In this document: one piece after another, positions 29,092 to 38,302 of the stretch | How the letters are laid out: the number at the start of each line of letters is the position of its first letter | Numbering within the stretch: the stretch's first letter is position 1 | From: Caulobacteraceae bacterium | GTDB taxonomy: Bacteria > Pseudomonadota > Alphaproteobacteria > Caulobacterales > Caulobacteraceae | Assembly: GCA_019247715.1 (NCBI GenBank) | Contig: JAFBAO010000069.1 | Coordinates: forward strand, 1 to 64,000 | Length of the DNA: 64,000 nt | Reading direction: 5' to 3' | Program-made: the position numbers and the translations under genes | The notes under the pieces: generated by a model | The model's database searches: none | What the model was told of the DNA's origin: nothing | What the model saw: only the letters and a program-made list of their open reading frames with translations

Positions 29092-30930
29092 ATGAACAAC
29101 GTCGTCGTCGTCGCCGGGGTGGTCATCACCGTCCTGACCGGGATCCCGGTCTTCCTGCAGCTGCGCGCCCATCCGCGCGGGCTTTCGGTGCTGTTCTTCG
29201 CCGAGATGTGGGAGCGGTTCTCGTACTACGGCATGCGCGGGCTGCTGATCTTCTATCTGACCGAGCACTTCCTGTTCGACGACGCCCTCGCCCAGCGCCA
29301 GTACGCCGCCTATACGACCCTGGTCTATCTGCTGCCCCTGGTGGGAGGGTATCTCGCCGACCGCTGGCTCGGCAGCCGCAAGGCCATCGCCTTCGGCGCC
29401 CTGCTGCTGGTGGCAGGCCACTTCACCATGGCCATCGAAGGCGCGCCCGCGACCGAGACGCTGACCTACCAGGGCCACGCCTACGCCTATCGCCTCCAGG
29501 GCCGGATGGACGACCGCAAGGTCTGCCTGGAGGTGGCCGGAGGCTGCTATGCGGTGGGCGCCGGGCCCGGTGAGGGCCTCGCCATCAAGGGGCTTCCCGC
29601 CACGGCCCCCCTACCGCCGCTGCTCCCGAAGGGCAGCTACGCCGAGACCACCGCCGGCTCGCCGGGATTCGTAGAGGTGCTCTATCTCGCCCTGGCGCTG
29701 ATCATCATGGGGGTCGGCTTCCTGAAGGCCAACATCTCCTCGATCGTCGGCCAGCTCTACGCCGAGCACGACCCGCGCCGCGATCCGGGCTTCACCCTCT
29801 ACTACTACGGCATCAACCTCGGGGCTTTCTGGGCCTCGGTGGTCTGCGGCCTCTTGGGCCAGACCGTGAGCTGGAGCGCCGGCTTCGGCCTGGCGGGGAT
29901 CGGCATGCTGGCCGGCTACCTGGTGTTCGTATTCAACAAGCCGCGCCTGGAGGGGCGCGGGGAGCCGCCGGATCCGGCCGCCTTGGCCAGGCGCGTGCTG
30001 GGCCCGCTGAACCTCGAGCTGATGCTCTACGCCGCAGGCCTCGCCGGGGTGGCCGTCGTCTGGGTGCTGGTGCGCCAGTACGCCCTGATGGGCTGGCTGC
30101 TGGCGGCCGGCTGGGTGCTGGCGCTGGGCTACCTGGGCTGGGAGATGCGCCAGATGCGCCGCGAGGCGCGCGAGCGCCTGATGCTCGCCCTGGCGCTGGT
30201 GGCCGCCTCCATCGTCTTCTTCACCCTCTTCGAGCAGGCCGGCTCCTCCCTCAACCAGTTCGCCGAGCGCAACACCTCGCTGCCGAACCACGGCTTCTGG
30301 ACCATCACCCCGGCCCAGACCCAGTCGTTCAACGCCGGCTTCATCCTGATCCTGGCCCCGGTCTTCGCGGTCGCCTGGGAGCGGCTGGGACGAGTCGGGC
30401 GCGAGCCCAACCCGCTGGTCAAGTTCGGCCTCGGGCTGATCCAGGTGGGCGCCGGCTTCTTCGCCCTCGTGTGGGGCGCGGGCTACGCGGACGCGGCCTT
30501 CCGCACGCCAGTCGTCTTCCTCGGCCTCGCCTATCTCCTGCACACCACCGGCGAGCTCTGCCTCAGCCCCGTGGGCCTCTCGGAGATGACCAAGCTGGCG
30601 CCGGCGCGGATGATCTCGACCCTGATGGCGGTCTGGTTCCTGGCCTCTTCGGCCGCGCAGTGGCTGGCCGGCGCGATCGCCCAGACGACCGCCAGCCGCA
30701 CGGTGGGCGGCCAGGTCCTCGATCCTGGCAAGGCGCTGCACACCTACGTCCACACCTTCCTCGTGATCGGCGTCTGGGGCGTCGCCACGGGGGTGCTGCT
30801 GCTGGCGCTGAGCCCGTGGCTGAAGCGCTGGGCGCATGGGGCGGACGACACCACCCCCGAGCCGGCCGGCGGCCCGAGCCCTACTGGCGCGGAAGCGGCG
30901 GCAGGTCTTCCGACCCGTCGATCATCCTGA
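29092..30930 (+). CDS. POT family proton-dependent peptide transporter
   Basis: The 612-residue inner-membrane protein belongs to the POT/PTR branch of the MFS and should import di- or tripeptides with protons. The diagnostic ExxERFSYYGMR motif is at about residues 37-47 (EMWERFSYYGMR). FTLYYYGINLGAFWASVVCGLLG-like helices (written here in part) follow at about residue 235. Between helices 3 and 4 there is an extra loop of about 60 residues (roughly 120-185) with two Cys, larger than in E. coli DtpA. The C-terminal 35 residues after helix 12 are Pro/Gly-rich, and their codons overlap the opposite-strand gene by 50 bp. Confidence 0.93.
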   Translation: MNNVVVVAGVVITVLTGIPVFLQLRAHPRGLSVLFFAEMWERFSYYGMRGLLIFYLTEHFLFDDALAQRQYAAYTTLVYLLPLVGGYLADRWLGSRKAIAFGALLLVAGHFTMAIEGAPATETLTYQGHAYAYRLQGRMDDRKVCLEVAGGCYAVGAGPGEGLAIKGLPATAPLPPLLPKGSYAETTAGSPGFVEVLYLALALIIMGVGFLKANISSIVGQLYAEHDPRRDPGFTLYYYGINLGAFWASVVCGLLGQTVSWSAGFGLAGIGMLAGYLVFVFNKPRLEGRGEPPDPAALARRVLGPLNLELMLYAAGLAGVAVVWVLVRQYALMGWLLAAGWVLALGYLGWEMRQMRREARERLMLALALVAASIVFFTLFEQAGSSLNQFAERNTSLPNHGFWTITPAQTQSFNAGFILILAPVFAVAWERLGRVGREPNPLVKFGLGLIQVGAGFFALVWGAGYADAAFRTPVVFLGLAYLLHTTGELCLSPVGLSEMTKLAPARMISTLMAVWFLASSAAQWLAGAIAQTTASRTVGGQVLDPGKALHTYVHTFLVIGVWGVATGVLLLALSPWLKRWAHGADDTTPEPAGGPSPTGAEAAAGLPTRRSS

Positions 30931-31297
30931 GCGGCTGGCTCATGAAGACGTAGCGCCCCGAGCGCCCGTCGCGCCAGCAAACGAACCGGGTCATGCGCGC
31001 CCGCCGCTCGCCGCGGGCCGCCGGCGTCCGGCGCAGGGCGTCGGCCCGCCAGACCTCGCCCCAGCGGCCGCTGCGGGTGGCGATGGTGACGACCAGGCGC
31101 CCGCCGCCGCGGGCGGCGAGATTGTGACCGGTGACCGCGCACTGCTGGGCGACCGGTCCCGCGTCCCGCAGGCGCGGCTCTCGCCCCGGCGCCGCCGGAG
31201 GGCCGGTGATGGTGTAGCCGCCCGCCTGGGCCAGGGTCGGGGCGGCTGCGAGGGCCAGCAGGAACGTGCGGACGGCGGCGCGGCGAAAGACCCCCAC
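30881..31297 (-). CDS. Small secreted protein of unknown function
   Basis: I do not recognise the family. The 138-residue product has a signal peptide (FLLALAAAPTLAQAGG), two cysteines in the mature part (QQCAVTGHN and RFVCWRDG), and a basic, beta-rich composition ending in FMSQPLRMIDGSEDLPPLPRQ. Such proteins are probably periplasmic with one disulfide. The start is a GTG at 31297, 15 bp after the tldD stop, so it is probably cotranscribed with tldD. Its last 50 bp overlap the convergent POT transporter gene. Confidence 0.65.
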   Translation of the reverse strand: MGVFRRAAVRTFLLALAAAPTLAQAGGYTITGPPAAPGREPRLRDAGPVAQQCAVTGHNLAARGGGRLVVTIATRSGRWGEVWRADALRRTPAARGERRARMTRFVCWRDGRSGRYVFMSQPLRMIDGSEDLPPLPRQ

Positions 31298-31312
31298 CGT
31301 CGGCCGCGCCCC

Positions 31313-32743
31313 CTACACCTGGGTCCCGCCCACCGTCAGGCCGGCGATCTTCAGGCTGGGCTGGGCGACCCCCACCGGAACCCCCTGGCCGGCCTTGCCG
31401 CAGACGCCGATGCCCGGGTCGAAGGCGAAGTCGTCACCGATCATCGTGACGCGGGTGAGGGCCGAGGGGCCGTCGCCGATCAGGGTCGCGCCCTTGACCG
31501 GAGCGGTGACCTTGCCATCCTCGATCAGGTAGGCCTCGGTGCACTGGAAGACGAACTTGCCGTTGGTGATGTCCACCTGGCCGCCGCCGAGGGTGGCGCA
31601 GTAGAGGCCGCGCTTGGTGGAGGCGATCATTTCGTCCTTGGTCGCGGTCCCGCCCAGCATGCCGGTATTGGTCATCCTGGGCATCGGCAGGTGGGCGTAG
31701 GATTGGCGCCGGGCGTTGCCGGTGGGCTGCATGCCCATCAGCCGGGCGCTCTGGCGGTCCTGCATGTAGCCCACGAGCACCCCATCCTCGATGAGGATGG
31801 TCCGCTGGGTGGGGGTGCCTTCGTCGTCCACGGTCAGCGAGCCGCGCCGCCCAGCCAGCGAACCGTCGTCGAAGACGGTGACGCCGGGCGCCGCCACCCG
31901 CTCGCCCAGCCGCCCGGAGAAGGTCGAGGTGCCCTTGCGGTTGAAGTCGCCTTCCAGGCCGTGCCCCACCGCCTCATGCAGCAGCACGCCGTTCCAGCCC
32001 GGCCCCAGCACCACGTCCATCTCTCCGGCCGGGCACGGGCGCGAATCCAGATTGACCAGCGCTTGGCGAAGCGCCTCCTCCACCTGCTCCTTCCACTTCT
32101 CGGGGGTGATCCAGGCCTCGAAGCCGGCGCGCCCGCCGGCGCCCGACATGCCGCCCTCGCGCCGGCCGTCCTTTTCCACGGTGATCTGGACATTAAGCCG
32201 CACCAGGGGGCGCACGTCGCGGATCAGCCGGCCGCCGGTCCGCACGATCTCGATCACCCGCCGCTCGCCCGCCAGCGAGGCCATCACCTGGGCGACGCGC
32301 GGGTCGCGGGCCCGGGCGTAGGCGTCGATCTCCTGGAGGAGGGCGACCTTGTCCGAGAACGCCGGTGAGGCTAGCGGATCCTCGTCGCCGTAGAGCTTGA
32401 AGTTGGTCGCCCTGGGGTCCTCGGCCCGGACGCCCGCATAGCCGCGCTTGGCCAGGGCCGCCGACTTGGCCGCCCGGCCGATGGCCGGCTCGGAGATCTC
32501 GCTGGCGTGGGCGTAGCCGGCGGTCTCGCCCGCCACCACGCGCAGCCCGAAGCCCTCGGCCGAGTCGTAGCTCGCCGACTTGAGGCGCCCGTCGTCGAAG
32601 ACGAAAGCCTCCGATTCGGACCGCTCCAGGTAGAGCTCCCCATCGTCGGCCCCGACAAGCGCTTCTTCCAGCAAGGCCCCCGCCTTTTGGGGGGCGACGC
32701 CGGCGGATTCGAGCAGCGACGGGGCGATGACGGCGGCGGTCAT
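31313..32743 (-). CDS. tldD: Metalloprotease TldD
   Basis: TldD forms a heterodimer with TldE/PmbA and degrades unfolded peptides; in E. coli it also matures microcin B17. The 476-residue protein carries the metal-binding HExxxH at H256-E257-H261 (HEAVGHGLEGD), plus the blocks GMQPTGNARRQSYAHLP and GGGQVDITNGKFVFQC. A TldE gene is not in this window. ATG 32743 is the natural start. It diverges from the oxidase operon across about 280 bp. Confidence 0.95.
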   Translation of the reverse strand: MTAAVIAPSLLESAGVAPQKAGALLEEALVGADDGELYLERSESEAFVFDDGRLKSASYDSAEGFGLRVVAGETAGYAHASEISEPAIGRAAKSAALAKRGYAGVRAEDPRATNFKLYGDEDPLASPAFSDKVALLQEIDAYARARDPRVAQVMASLAGERRVIEIVRTGGRLIRDVRPLVRLNVQITVEKDGRREGGMSGAGGRAGFEAWITPEKWKEQVEEALRQALVNLDSRPCPAGEMDVVLGPGWNGVLLHEAVGHGLEGDFNRKGTSTFSGRLGERVAAPGVTVFDDGSLAGRRGSLTVDDEGTPTQRTILIEDGVLVGYMQDRQSARLMGMQPTGNARRQSYAHLPMPRMTNTGMLGGTATKDEMIASTKRGLYCATLGGGQVDITNGKFVFQCTEAYLIEDGKVTAPVKGATLIGDGPSALTRVTMIGDDFAFDPGIGVCGKAGQGVPVGVAQPSLKIAGLTVGGTQV

Positions 32744-32849
32744 GGGCTTGGGTCGTCCGGGTTGCGGGTGACTGGCTGCAAGAGATAGGCGCTCGCAGCT
32801 TCCTTCGAAACCTCAAATGCATCCGGGGAAAGCGGCGGGCGCAAGCGCC

Positions 32850-32878
32850 TTGGCAAGCCGGATCGTTCCGCGTATGCA
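32850..32878 (+). promoter_or_regulatory. ctaC: Candidate promoter of the cytochrome oxidase operon
   Basis: TTGGCA (32850-32855) and TATGCA (32873-32878) are spaced by 17 bp in the tldD/ctaC divergent interval. The -35 matches consensus at 5 of 6 positions; the -10 is weak. The leader before ctaC would be about 140 nt. Confidence 0.35.
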
Positions 32879-33024
32879 CGCCCGCGGGACACTTGGCGGG
32901 GGTGCGGCGAGACGCTCGCGGCGGCGCAGCCAGCTGCGCCCGCATCTGGTTCTACGATATTGGCGGGACCAGGCGGAGCATCGGCGCATCCAGCGTAGCG
33001 CCGCCGTGCTGGCCCGCCAGGGAC

Positions 33025-33918
33025 ATGAGGGCGAGAGTCTTGAGCATCAGACGGCTTTCGGCGGCGATGGCGGCGGGTGTCGCCGCCGCAGGATGCAGCG
33101 CGGCGGCCTGGGCGGCCGACACCATCGGTCAACCGACCGACAGGGCGATCGACTTCCAGCCGGGCGTGACCGAGCTGCGCCAGCGGGCCGTGGACTTCCA
33201 CAACCTCATCCTGCTGCCGATCCTGGTGGTCATCACCCTGCTGGTGCTCGGGCTCTTGCTCTGGTGCATCATCCGCTACAACCGGCGGGCCAATCCGACC
33301 CCGGCCCGCTTCACCCACAACACCGCGGTCGAGGTGATCTGGACCGCCGGCCCGGTGCTGATCCTGCTGGTGATCGCGATCTTCTCGTTCCGGCTGCTGT
33401 TCCAGTACCACGACATGCCCAAGCCCTACATGACCGTGAAGGTCACCGGGTATCAGTGGTACTGGGGCTACGAATATCCCGACCAGAAGATCTCCGAGCA
33501 GATCTCCTCCATGGCCACGCCGCAGCAAGCCAAGGCCGACGGGGTTCAGTACAAGCTGGCCGCCACCCAATCCATGGTGGTGCCGGTGAACCAGGTGGTG
33601 CGGGTGCTGGTGACCGGCGCCGACGTGATCCACTCGTTCTCAGTGAACGCCTTCGGCATCAAGATCGACGCCGTGCCCGGCCGGGTGAACCAGACCTGGT
33701 TCAAGGCCGAGCGGATCGGCACCTACACCGGCCAGTGCTCGCAGCTCTGCGGCATCGACCACGCCTTCATGCCCATCGAGGTCAAGGTGGTGAGCCAGGC
33801 CGACTTCGACCGCTGGGTGGCCAACAAAGGCGCCGCCCACCCGACGACCCAGGCTTCGGCCGCCGGACCCGCCCCCGCCGCTCCGGCGGCGGCGCTCGTC
33901 CAGGTTTCCCAGCGCTGA
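33025..33918 (+). CDS. ctaC: Cytochrome c oxidase subunit II
   Basis: Subunit II takes electrons from cytochrome c through its binuclear CuA centre and passes them to subunit I. The 297-residue protein has a signal peptide, two membrane helices (about residues 54-78 and 100-122), and a periplasmic cupredoxin domain. The CuA ligands are visible as C238 and C242 in CSQLCGIDHAFM with H246, plus the earlier His in IHSFSVNAFGIK. The aromatic patch QWYWGYEYP carries the electron-entry Trp. ATG 33025 is preferred because the upstream frame lacks a signal peptide start. A Pro/Ala-rich end follows. Confidence 0.95.
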   Translation: MRARVLSIRRLSAAMAAGVAAAGCSAAAWAADTIGQPTDRAIDFQPGVTELRQRAVDFHNLILLPILVVITLLVLGLLLWCIIRYNRRANPTPARFTHNTAVEVIWTAGPVLILLVIAIFSFRLLFQYHDMPKPYMTVKVTGYQWYWGYEYPDQKISEQISSMATPQQAKADGVQYKLAATQSMVVPVNQVVRVLVTGADVIHSFSVNAFGIKIDAVPGRVNQTWFKAERIGTYTGQCSQLCGIDHAFMPIEVKVVSQADFDRWVANKGAAHPTTQASAAGPAPAAPAAALVQVSQR

Positions 33919-33941
33919 CGGTTCGAGAAGAGTAAGAGATC

Positions 33942-35636
33942 ATGGCCCACGCCGCAGACGCCCACGAACGAGTCGCCCACGCCGACGCCTACGGCGGTCA
34001 CGGCGACCATGCCCACGACCCTGGGTTCTTCACCCGGTGGTTCTTCTCCACCAACCACAAGGACATCGGGACCCTCTACATCCTGTTCGCCATCATGGCC
34101 GGGCTGATGGGGGCGTTCTTCTCGGGCCTGATCCGCTTCGAGCTGATGCACCCGGGCGTCCAGCTGTTCGCCCCGGGGACCTGGGTCGGCCAGCTCCTGC
34201 ACATCACCAGCGCCCAAGAGGGCCACCACGCCTACAACGCCGTGGCCACCGCCCACGGCCTCCTGATGATCTTCTTCATGGTCATGCCGGCGATGATCGG
34301 CGGGTTCGGCAACTGGTTCGTGCCGCTGATGATCGGCGCCCCGGACATGGCCTTCCCGCGCATGAACAACATGTCGTTCTGGCTGCTGGTGGCCTCGTTC
34401 GCCCTGCTGGTGACCTCCATGTTCGTCGACGGCGGTCCGGGCATGGGCAGCGGCACCGGCTGGACGATCTACGCCCCGCTCTCCACCACGGGCCACACCG
34501 GCCACTCCTTTGACCTGGTGATCTTCGCGGTCCACCTCGCCGGCGCGAGCTCGATCCTGGGCGCGATCAACTTCATCACCACCATCTTCAACATGCGCGC
34601 GCCGGGCATGACGCTGCACCGGATGCCGCTGTTCGTCTGGGCGATCCTGGTGACGGCGTTCCTGCTGCTGCTGTCGCTGCCGGTGCTGGCCGGCGCCATC
34701 ACCATGCTGCTCACCGACCGGAACTTCGGGACCCACTTCTTCGACCCGACCAACGGGGGCGACCCGCTGATGTTCCAGCACCTCTTCTGGTTCTTCGGCC
34801 ACCCCGAGGTCTACATCCTGATCCTGCCGGGCTTCGGGATGATCTCGCACATCGTCTCGACCTTCTCGCGCAAGCCGGTGTTCGGGTATCTGGCCATGGC
34901 CTACGCCATGGTGGCCATCGGCTTCATCGGCTTCGTGGTCTGGGCCCACCACATGTACACCGTGGGCATGAACGTCGATCTGCAGGCCTACTTCATGGCC
35001 GCGACGATGGTGATCGCGGTGCCGACCGGCATCAAGATCTTCTCCTGGATCGCCACCATGTGGGGCGGCTCCATCGACTTCAAGACGCCGATGTTCTGGG
35101 CGCTCGGCTTCATCTTCCTGTTCACCGTCGGCGGCGTCACCGGCGTGGCGCTCGCCAACACCGCCTTCGACTACAATGTCCACGACACCTACTACGTCAT
35201 CGCCCACTTCCACTACGTGCTGAGCCTCGGCGCGGTGTTCGCCATCTTCGGCGGCTTCTACTACTGGTTCGAGAAGATGTGGGGCGTGCGCTACAACGAG
35301 GCGCTGGGAACCCTGCACTTCTGGCTCACCTTCGTCGGGGTCAACGTCGTCTTCTTCCCGCAGCACTTCCTGGGCCTGCAGGGCATGCCGCGCCGCCAGG
35401 TGGACTATCCGGAGGGCTTCGCCTTCTGGAACTTCGTCTCCTCCATCGGCTTCATCATCACCCTGGTGGGCCTGGGCGTCTTCCTGCTGGTGCTGCTGGA
35501 GGCGGCGGTGCGCCGGCGCCCGGCGCGCGCCAATCCCTGGGGCGAGGGCGCCACCACCCTGGAGTGGACCGTCTCCTCGCCGCCGCCCTTCCACACCTTC
35601 AACGAGCTGCCGGTGGTCCACGCCGAGCACCATTGA
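33942..35636 (+). CDS. ctaD: Cytochrome c oxidase subunit I (aa3 type)
   Basis: This is the catalytic 12-helix subunit that reduces oxygen at haem a3-CuB and pumps protons. In the 564 residues one can see the haem a ligand His in [14 protein letters not shown], the HPEVY motif with the Tyr-His crosslink ([15 protein letters not shown]), the paired His of WAHHMYTVG, and the haem ligands in [16 protein letters not shown]. The N-terminus is His-rich ([25 protein letters not shown]). ATG 33942 lies 23 bp after ctaC. Downstream a stable hairpin precedes ctaB. Confidence 0.98.
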   Translation: MAHAADAHERVAHADAYGGHGDHAHDPGFFTRWFFSTNHKDIGTLYILFAIMAGLMGAFFSGLIRFELMHPGVQLFAPGTWVGQLLHITSAQEGHHAYNAVATAHGLLMIFFMVMPAMIGGFGNWFVPLMIGAPDMAFPRMNNMSFWLLVASFALLVTSMFVDGGPGMGSGTGWTIYAPLSTTGHTGHSFDLVIFAVHLAGASSILGAINFITTIFNMRAPGMTLHRMPLFVWAILVTAFLLLLSLPVLAGAITMLLTDRNFGTHFFDPTNGGDPLMFQHLFWFFGHPEVYILILPGFGMISHIVSTFSRKPVFGYLAMAYAMVAIGFIGFVVWAHHMYTVGMNVDLQAYFMAATMVIAVPTGIKIFSWIATMWGGSIDFKTPMFWALGFIFLFTVGGVTGVALANTAFDYNVHDTYYVIAHFHYVLSLGAVFAIFGGFYYWFEKMWGVRYNEALGTLHFWLTFVGVNVVFFPQHFLGLQGMPRRQVDYPEGFAFWNFVSSIGFIITLVGLGVFLLVLLEAAVRRRPARANPWGEGATTLEWTVSSPPPFHTFNELPVVHAEHH

Positions 35637-35648
35637 GCCACCTTTGAC

Positions 35649-35667
35649 GCCCCTCCCCAGGAGGGGC
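35649..35667 (+). repeat. 8-bp hairpin between ctaD and ctaB
   Basis: GCCCCTCC (35649-35656) and GGAGGGGC (35660-35667) form a perfect 8-bp stem with a CCA loop, 12 bp after the ctaD stop. The GGAGGGGCGGAG on its 3' side is the likely ctaB ribosome site. It may mark mRNA processing, limit ctaB translation, or be a short dispersed palindrome. Confidence 0.5.
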
Positions 35668-35678
35668 GGAGAGTTGAT

Positions 35679-36650
35679 GTGACGACGACCGTCCCCGAGA
35701 TGACCAGCGCCGCGCTGCCGGCCGCCGCGCCCGCGCGCTGGCAGGACTACCTGCAGCTCCTGAAGCCGCGGGTGATGTCGCTGGTGATCTTCACCGCCTT
35801 TACGGGTCTGCTTTGCGCCGGCGCGCCCTTGAACCCGGTGCTGGCGGGCGTGGCGATCCTCTGCATCGCGGTCGGGGGCGGCGCCTCCGGCGCCCTCAAC
35901 ATGTGGTACGAGGCCGACCTCGACGCCCTGATGCGCCGGACGCGGGGCCGGCCGCTGCCGACCGGGCGGGTGCAGCGCGGCGACGCCCTGGCGCTCGGGA
36001 TCACCTTGAGCCTCTTCTCGGTGATGCTGATGGGGCTGGCGGTGAACCTGCTGGCCGCGGCGCTGCTGGCCTTCACCATCTTCTTCTACGCGGTCGTCTA
36101 CACCATGTGGCTGAAGCGGGCGACGCCCCAGAACATCGTCATCGGCGGGCTGGCCGGCGCGCTCCCGCCGGCGGTTGGCTGGGCGGCGGCGAGCGGATCG
36201 GCGCCGCTGAGCGCCTGGTTGCTGGTGGCGATCATCTTCTTCTGGACGCCGCCCCACTTCTGGGCCCTGTCGCTGGTGACCTGCGAGGACTACGCCAAGG
36301 CGGGCGTGCCGATGATGCCGGTGGTCCGCGGCGAGGCGGCCACGCGGCGGCAAATCTTCCTCTACAGCCTCGTCGTCGCGCCACTGGGTCTCGTTCCGGC
36401 GTTCACGGGCCTCGGCGGGCCTCTCTATCTCGCCGTCGCGGCCATCGGCGGCGCCGGCTTTCTGGCTCTGGCGGCCAAGGTCGCCTTCCCGTCGCACAGC
36501 CCCACCCCGGCCGCCTCGCGTCCCTTGCTCCCGGCGAGGGGGAGGGAGGACGCCCGGCGGCTGTTCGGCTTCTCGATCGCCTACCTGTTCCTCATCTTCG
36601 CCGCCCTGCTCGTCGAGCACCTGGCGGGGGTGAGGCCGCTGGTTCGGTGA
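35679..36650 (+). CDS. ctaB: Protoheme IX farnesyltransferase
   Basis: CtaB converts haem b to haem o for the aa3 oxidase. The 323-residue membrane protein belongs to the UbiA superfamily. The Asp-rich motif [21 protein letters not shown] (split near residue 72) and the second motif in [26 protein letters not shown] are intact. GTG 35679 gives the family-like N-terminus and follows a hairpin. Residues about 271-292 (from [12 protein letters not shown] to the REDA that follows) form an unusual Pro/Arg-rich insertion encoded by a palindromic sequence, placed between helices 8 and 9 where relatives have a short loop. Confidence 0.95.
   Translation: MTTTVPEMTSAALPAAAPARWQDYLQLLKPRVMSLVIFTAFTGLLCAGAPLNPVLAGVAILCIAVGGGASGALNMWYEADLDALMRRTRGRPLPTGRVQRGDALALGITLSLFSVMLMGLAVNLLAAALLAFTIFFYAVVYTMWLKRATPQNIVIGGLAGALPPAVGWAAASGSAPLSAWLLVAIIFFWTPPHFWALSLVTCEDYAKAGVPMMPVVRGEAATRRQIFLYSLVVAPLGLVPAFTGLGGPLYLAVAAIGGAGFLALAAKVAFPSHSPTPAASRPLLPARGREDARRLFGFSIAYLFLIFAALLVEHLAGVRPLVR
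36521..36547 (+). repeat. Palindromic repeat-like insert inside ctaB
   Basis: TCCCT (36521-36525) pairs with AGGGA (36543-36547), and an inner CCC/GGG pair closes a GGCGA loop. The segment is in frame in ctaB and encodes a Pro/Arg-rich stretch. Its composition resembles the short dispersed palindromes of Caulobacter-type genomes. Confidence 0.45.
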
Positions 36651-36799
36651 GCGATCCGAAGGGTGAGAGCGAGGCGGCCCGCAAGGCCCGGCGGGGCCGC
36701 AACATCGCGCTGGCCGCCGGCCTCGTCCTCTTCGTGATCCTGGTATTCGTGGTCACCATCATCCGGCTCGGAGGCAATGTCGCCACCCACGGCTACTAG
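36647..36799 (+). CDS. Small single-helix protein of the oxidase operon
   Basis: The 50-residue product starts with GTG at 36647, overlapping the ctaB stop (GTGA). It has a charged N-terminus (about 20 residues, ARKARRGRN) followed by one membrane helix ([20 protein letters not shown]) and a short end. Its 3' end overlaps the ctaG start by 23 bp. Small helix proteins of this type (often named CoxF) sit between ctaB and ctaG in many alphaproteobacteria and are thought to be assembly factors. That name is from position and layout, not from a catalytic motif. Confidence 0.75.
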   Translation: MSDPKGESEAARKARRGRNIALAAGLVLFVILVFVVTIIRLGGNVATHGY

Positions 36800-37367
36800 T
36801 TCGTCCCTGCAGGCCAAGAACGTCCGCCTCGCCATGATTTGCGCGGCGATCTTCGCGGCGATGGTCGGCCTCGCCTTCGCCTTCGTGCCTCTCTACCGGG
36901 CGTTCTGCCAGGCCACCGGCTTCAACGGGACGGTGCGGCGCGTCGCCGCGGCCCGGAGCCAAGCCACCGGCCGCACCGTGGTCGTCCGCTTCGACACCAA
37001 CGTCAGGGGGCTGCCGTGGCGCTTCGCCCCGAACCAGCTCGAGCAGACCGCCGAGGTCGGCGAGAGCAAGCTCACCTTCTTCAAGGTGACCAACACCTCG
37101 AACCGGCCACTCACCGGCCGCGCGGTCTACAACGTGGCCCCGGAAAGCGCCGGCGCCTACTTCTCGAAGCTGCAGTGCTTCTGCTTCAGCAACCAGACCG
37201 TGGGGCCCGGCCAGACGGTGGAGTTCCCGGTCGTCTATTACGTCGATCCGCGCTTCGGACTCGACGACGACACCAAGGGGATCAGCCAGATCACCCTCTC
37301 CTACACCTTCTTTCCCGCTCAGCCCTTGGCGGGGCCGGCGGCGCGAGGCTATAGCACCAGCAACTGA
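36777..37367 (+). CDS. ctaG: Cytochrome c oxidase assembly protein CtaG (Cox11)
   Basis: CtaG delivers copper to the CuB site of subunit I. The 196-residue protein has one N-terminal membrane helix (about residues 17-40) and a periplasmic immunoglobulin-like domain. The copper-binding CFCF motif is at C134 and C136 (KLQCFCFSNQ), and a third Cys (C44) lies after the helix as in Cox11. ATG 36777 overlaps the preceding small gene by 23 bp; the [15 protein letters not shown] start is reasonable. ctaE follows after 62 bp. Confidence 0.96.
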   Translation: MSPPTATSSSLQAKNVRLAMICAAIFAAMVGLAFAFVPLYRAFCQATGFNGTVRRVAAARSQATGRTVVVRFDTNVRGLPWRFAPNQLEQTAEVGESKLTFFKVTNTSNRPLTGRAVYNVAPESAGAYFSKLQCFCFSNQTVGPGQTVEFPVVYYVDPRFGLDDDTKGISQITLSYTFFPAQPLAGPAARGYSTSN

Positions 37368-37429
37368 CCGGGGGGCGACCGCGCCACGCGCGTCGCAAGT
37401 TGAGACAGAGAGGCTCGAAGAAGCGCGAC

Positions 37430-38302
37430 ATGGCCCACGAAGGCGTCAAGCACGACTACCATCTCGTCAATCCCAGCCCCTGGCCGCTGGTGGGCTCGAT
37501 CGCCGCCGCGGCCCTGACCATGGGCGGGGTCATGTGGATGAAGGGCCTGTTCGGCTTCCCCAAGCACACCTGGTGGCTGCTGGCGCTCGGCGTCGTCATG
37601 GTCGCCGCCACCATGATCTGCTGGTGGAGCGACGTGGTGAAGGAGGGCAACGAGGGCGATCACACCCCGGTGGTCTCCATCGGCCTGCGCTACGGGATGA
37701 TCCTCTTCATCGCCTCGGAGGTCATGTTCTTCGTCGCCTGGTTCTGGATCTTCTTCGAGATGGCGCTCTTCCACCATCACCGGACCCTGTCCAGCCTCGA
37801 CGACGTGCAGGGGGCCTGGGCCAAGTGGCCTCCGAGGGGCGTGGAGACGGTGCCCGCCTTCGAACTGCCGCTGGTCAACACCCTCACCCTGCTGCTCTCG
37901 GGCACCACGGTGACCTGGGCCCACCACGCGCTTCAGCAGGGCGACCGGGCGAGCGCCAAGCTCGGACTCTTCCTCACCATCCTGCTCGGGTGCCTGTTCA
38001 CCTCGATCCAGGCCTACGAGTACACCCACATCCTGACCCACCACCTCTTCTACTCGTCCGAGGCGGCCAACTCCGGCCTCTACGGCTCGGCCTTCTTCAT
38101 GGCCACCGGGTTCCACGGGTTCCACGTGATCATCGGAACCATCTTCCTGACCGTCTGCCTGATCCGGCTGATGAACGGAGGCTTCACCCCAGCCAAGCAC
38201 TTCGGCTTCGAGGCGGCGGCCTGGTACTGGCACTTCGTCGACGTGGTCTGGCTCTTCCTGTTCACCTTCCTCTACGTGATCTTCGGAGCAGGCTGGCGTT
38301 GA
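37430..38302 (+). CDS. ctaE: Cytochrome c oxidase subunit III
   Basis: Subunit III is a seven-helix subunit that stabilises the proton-pumping core. The 290-residue protein starts MAHEGVKHDYHLVNPSPWPL, the family N-terminus. It carries the conserved Glu in ASEVMFFVAWFWIFFEMAL and the helix block HHLFYSSEAANSGLYGSAFF with GFHGFHVIIGT near residues 200-240. ATG 37430 is chosen over the start 30 bp upstream. Its stop overlaps the TTG start of the DUF983 gene. Confidence 0.97.
   Translation: MAHEGVKHDYHLVNPSPWPLVGSIAAAALTMGGVMWMKGLFGFPKHTWWLLALGVVMVAATMICWWSDVVKEGNEGDHTPVVSIGLRYGMILFIASEVMFFVAWFWIFFEMALFHHHRTLSSLDDVQGAWAKWPPRGVETVPAFELPLVNTLTLLLSGTTVTWAHHALQQGDRASAKLGLFLTILLGCLFTSIQAYEYTHILTHHLFYSSEAANSGLYGSAFFMATGFHGFHVIIGTIFLTVCLIRLMNGGFTPAKHFGFEAAAWYWHFVDVVWLFLFTFLYVIFGAGWR

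Noticed and set aside
33723..36620. 965-codon open frame on the minus strand opposite ctaC, ctaD and ctaB
   Set aside because: His/Arg/Glu-rich composition and no domains; it mirrors the three oxidase genes, which are certain.
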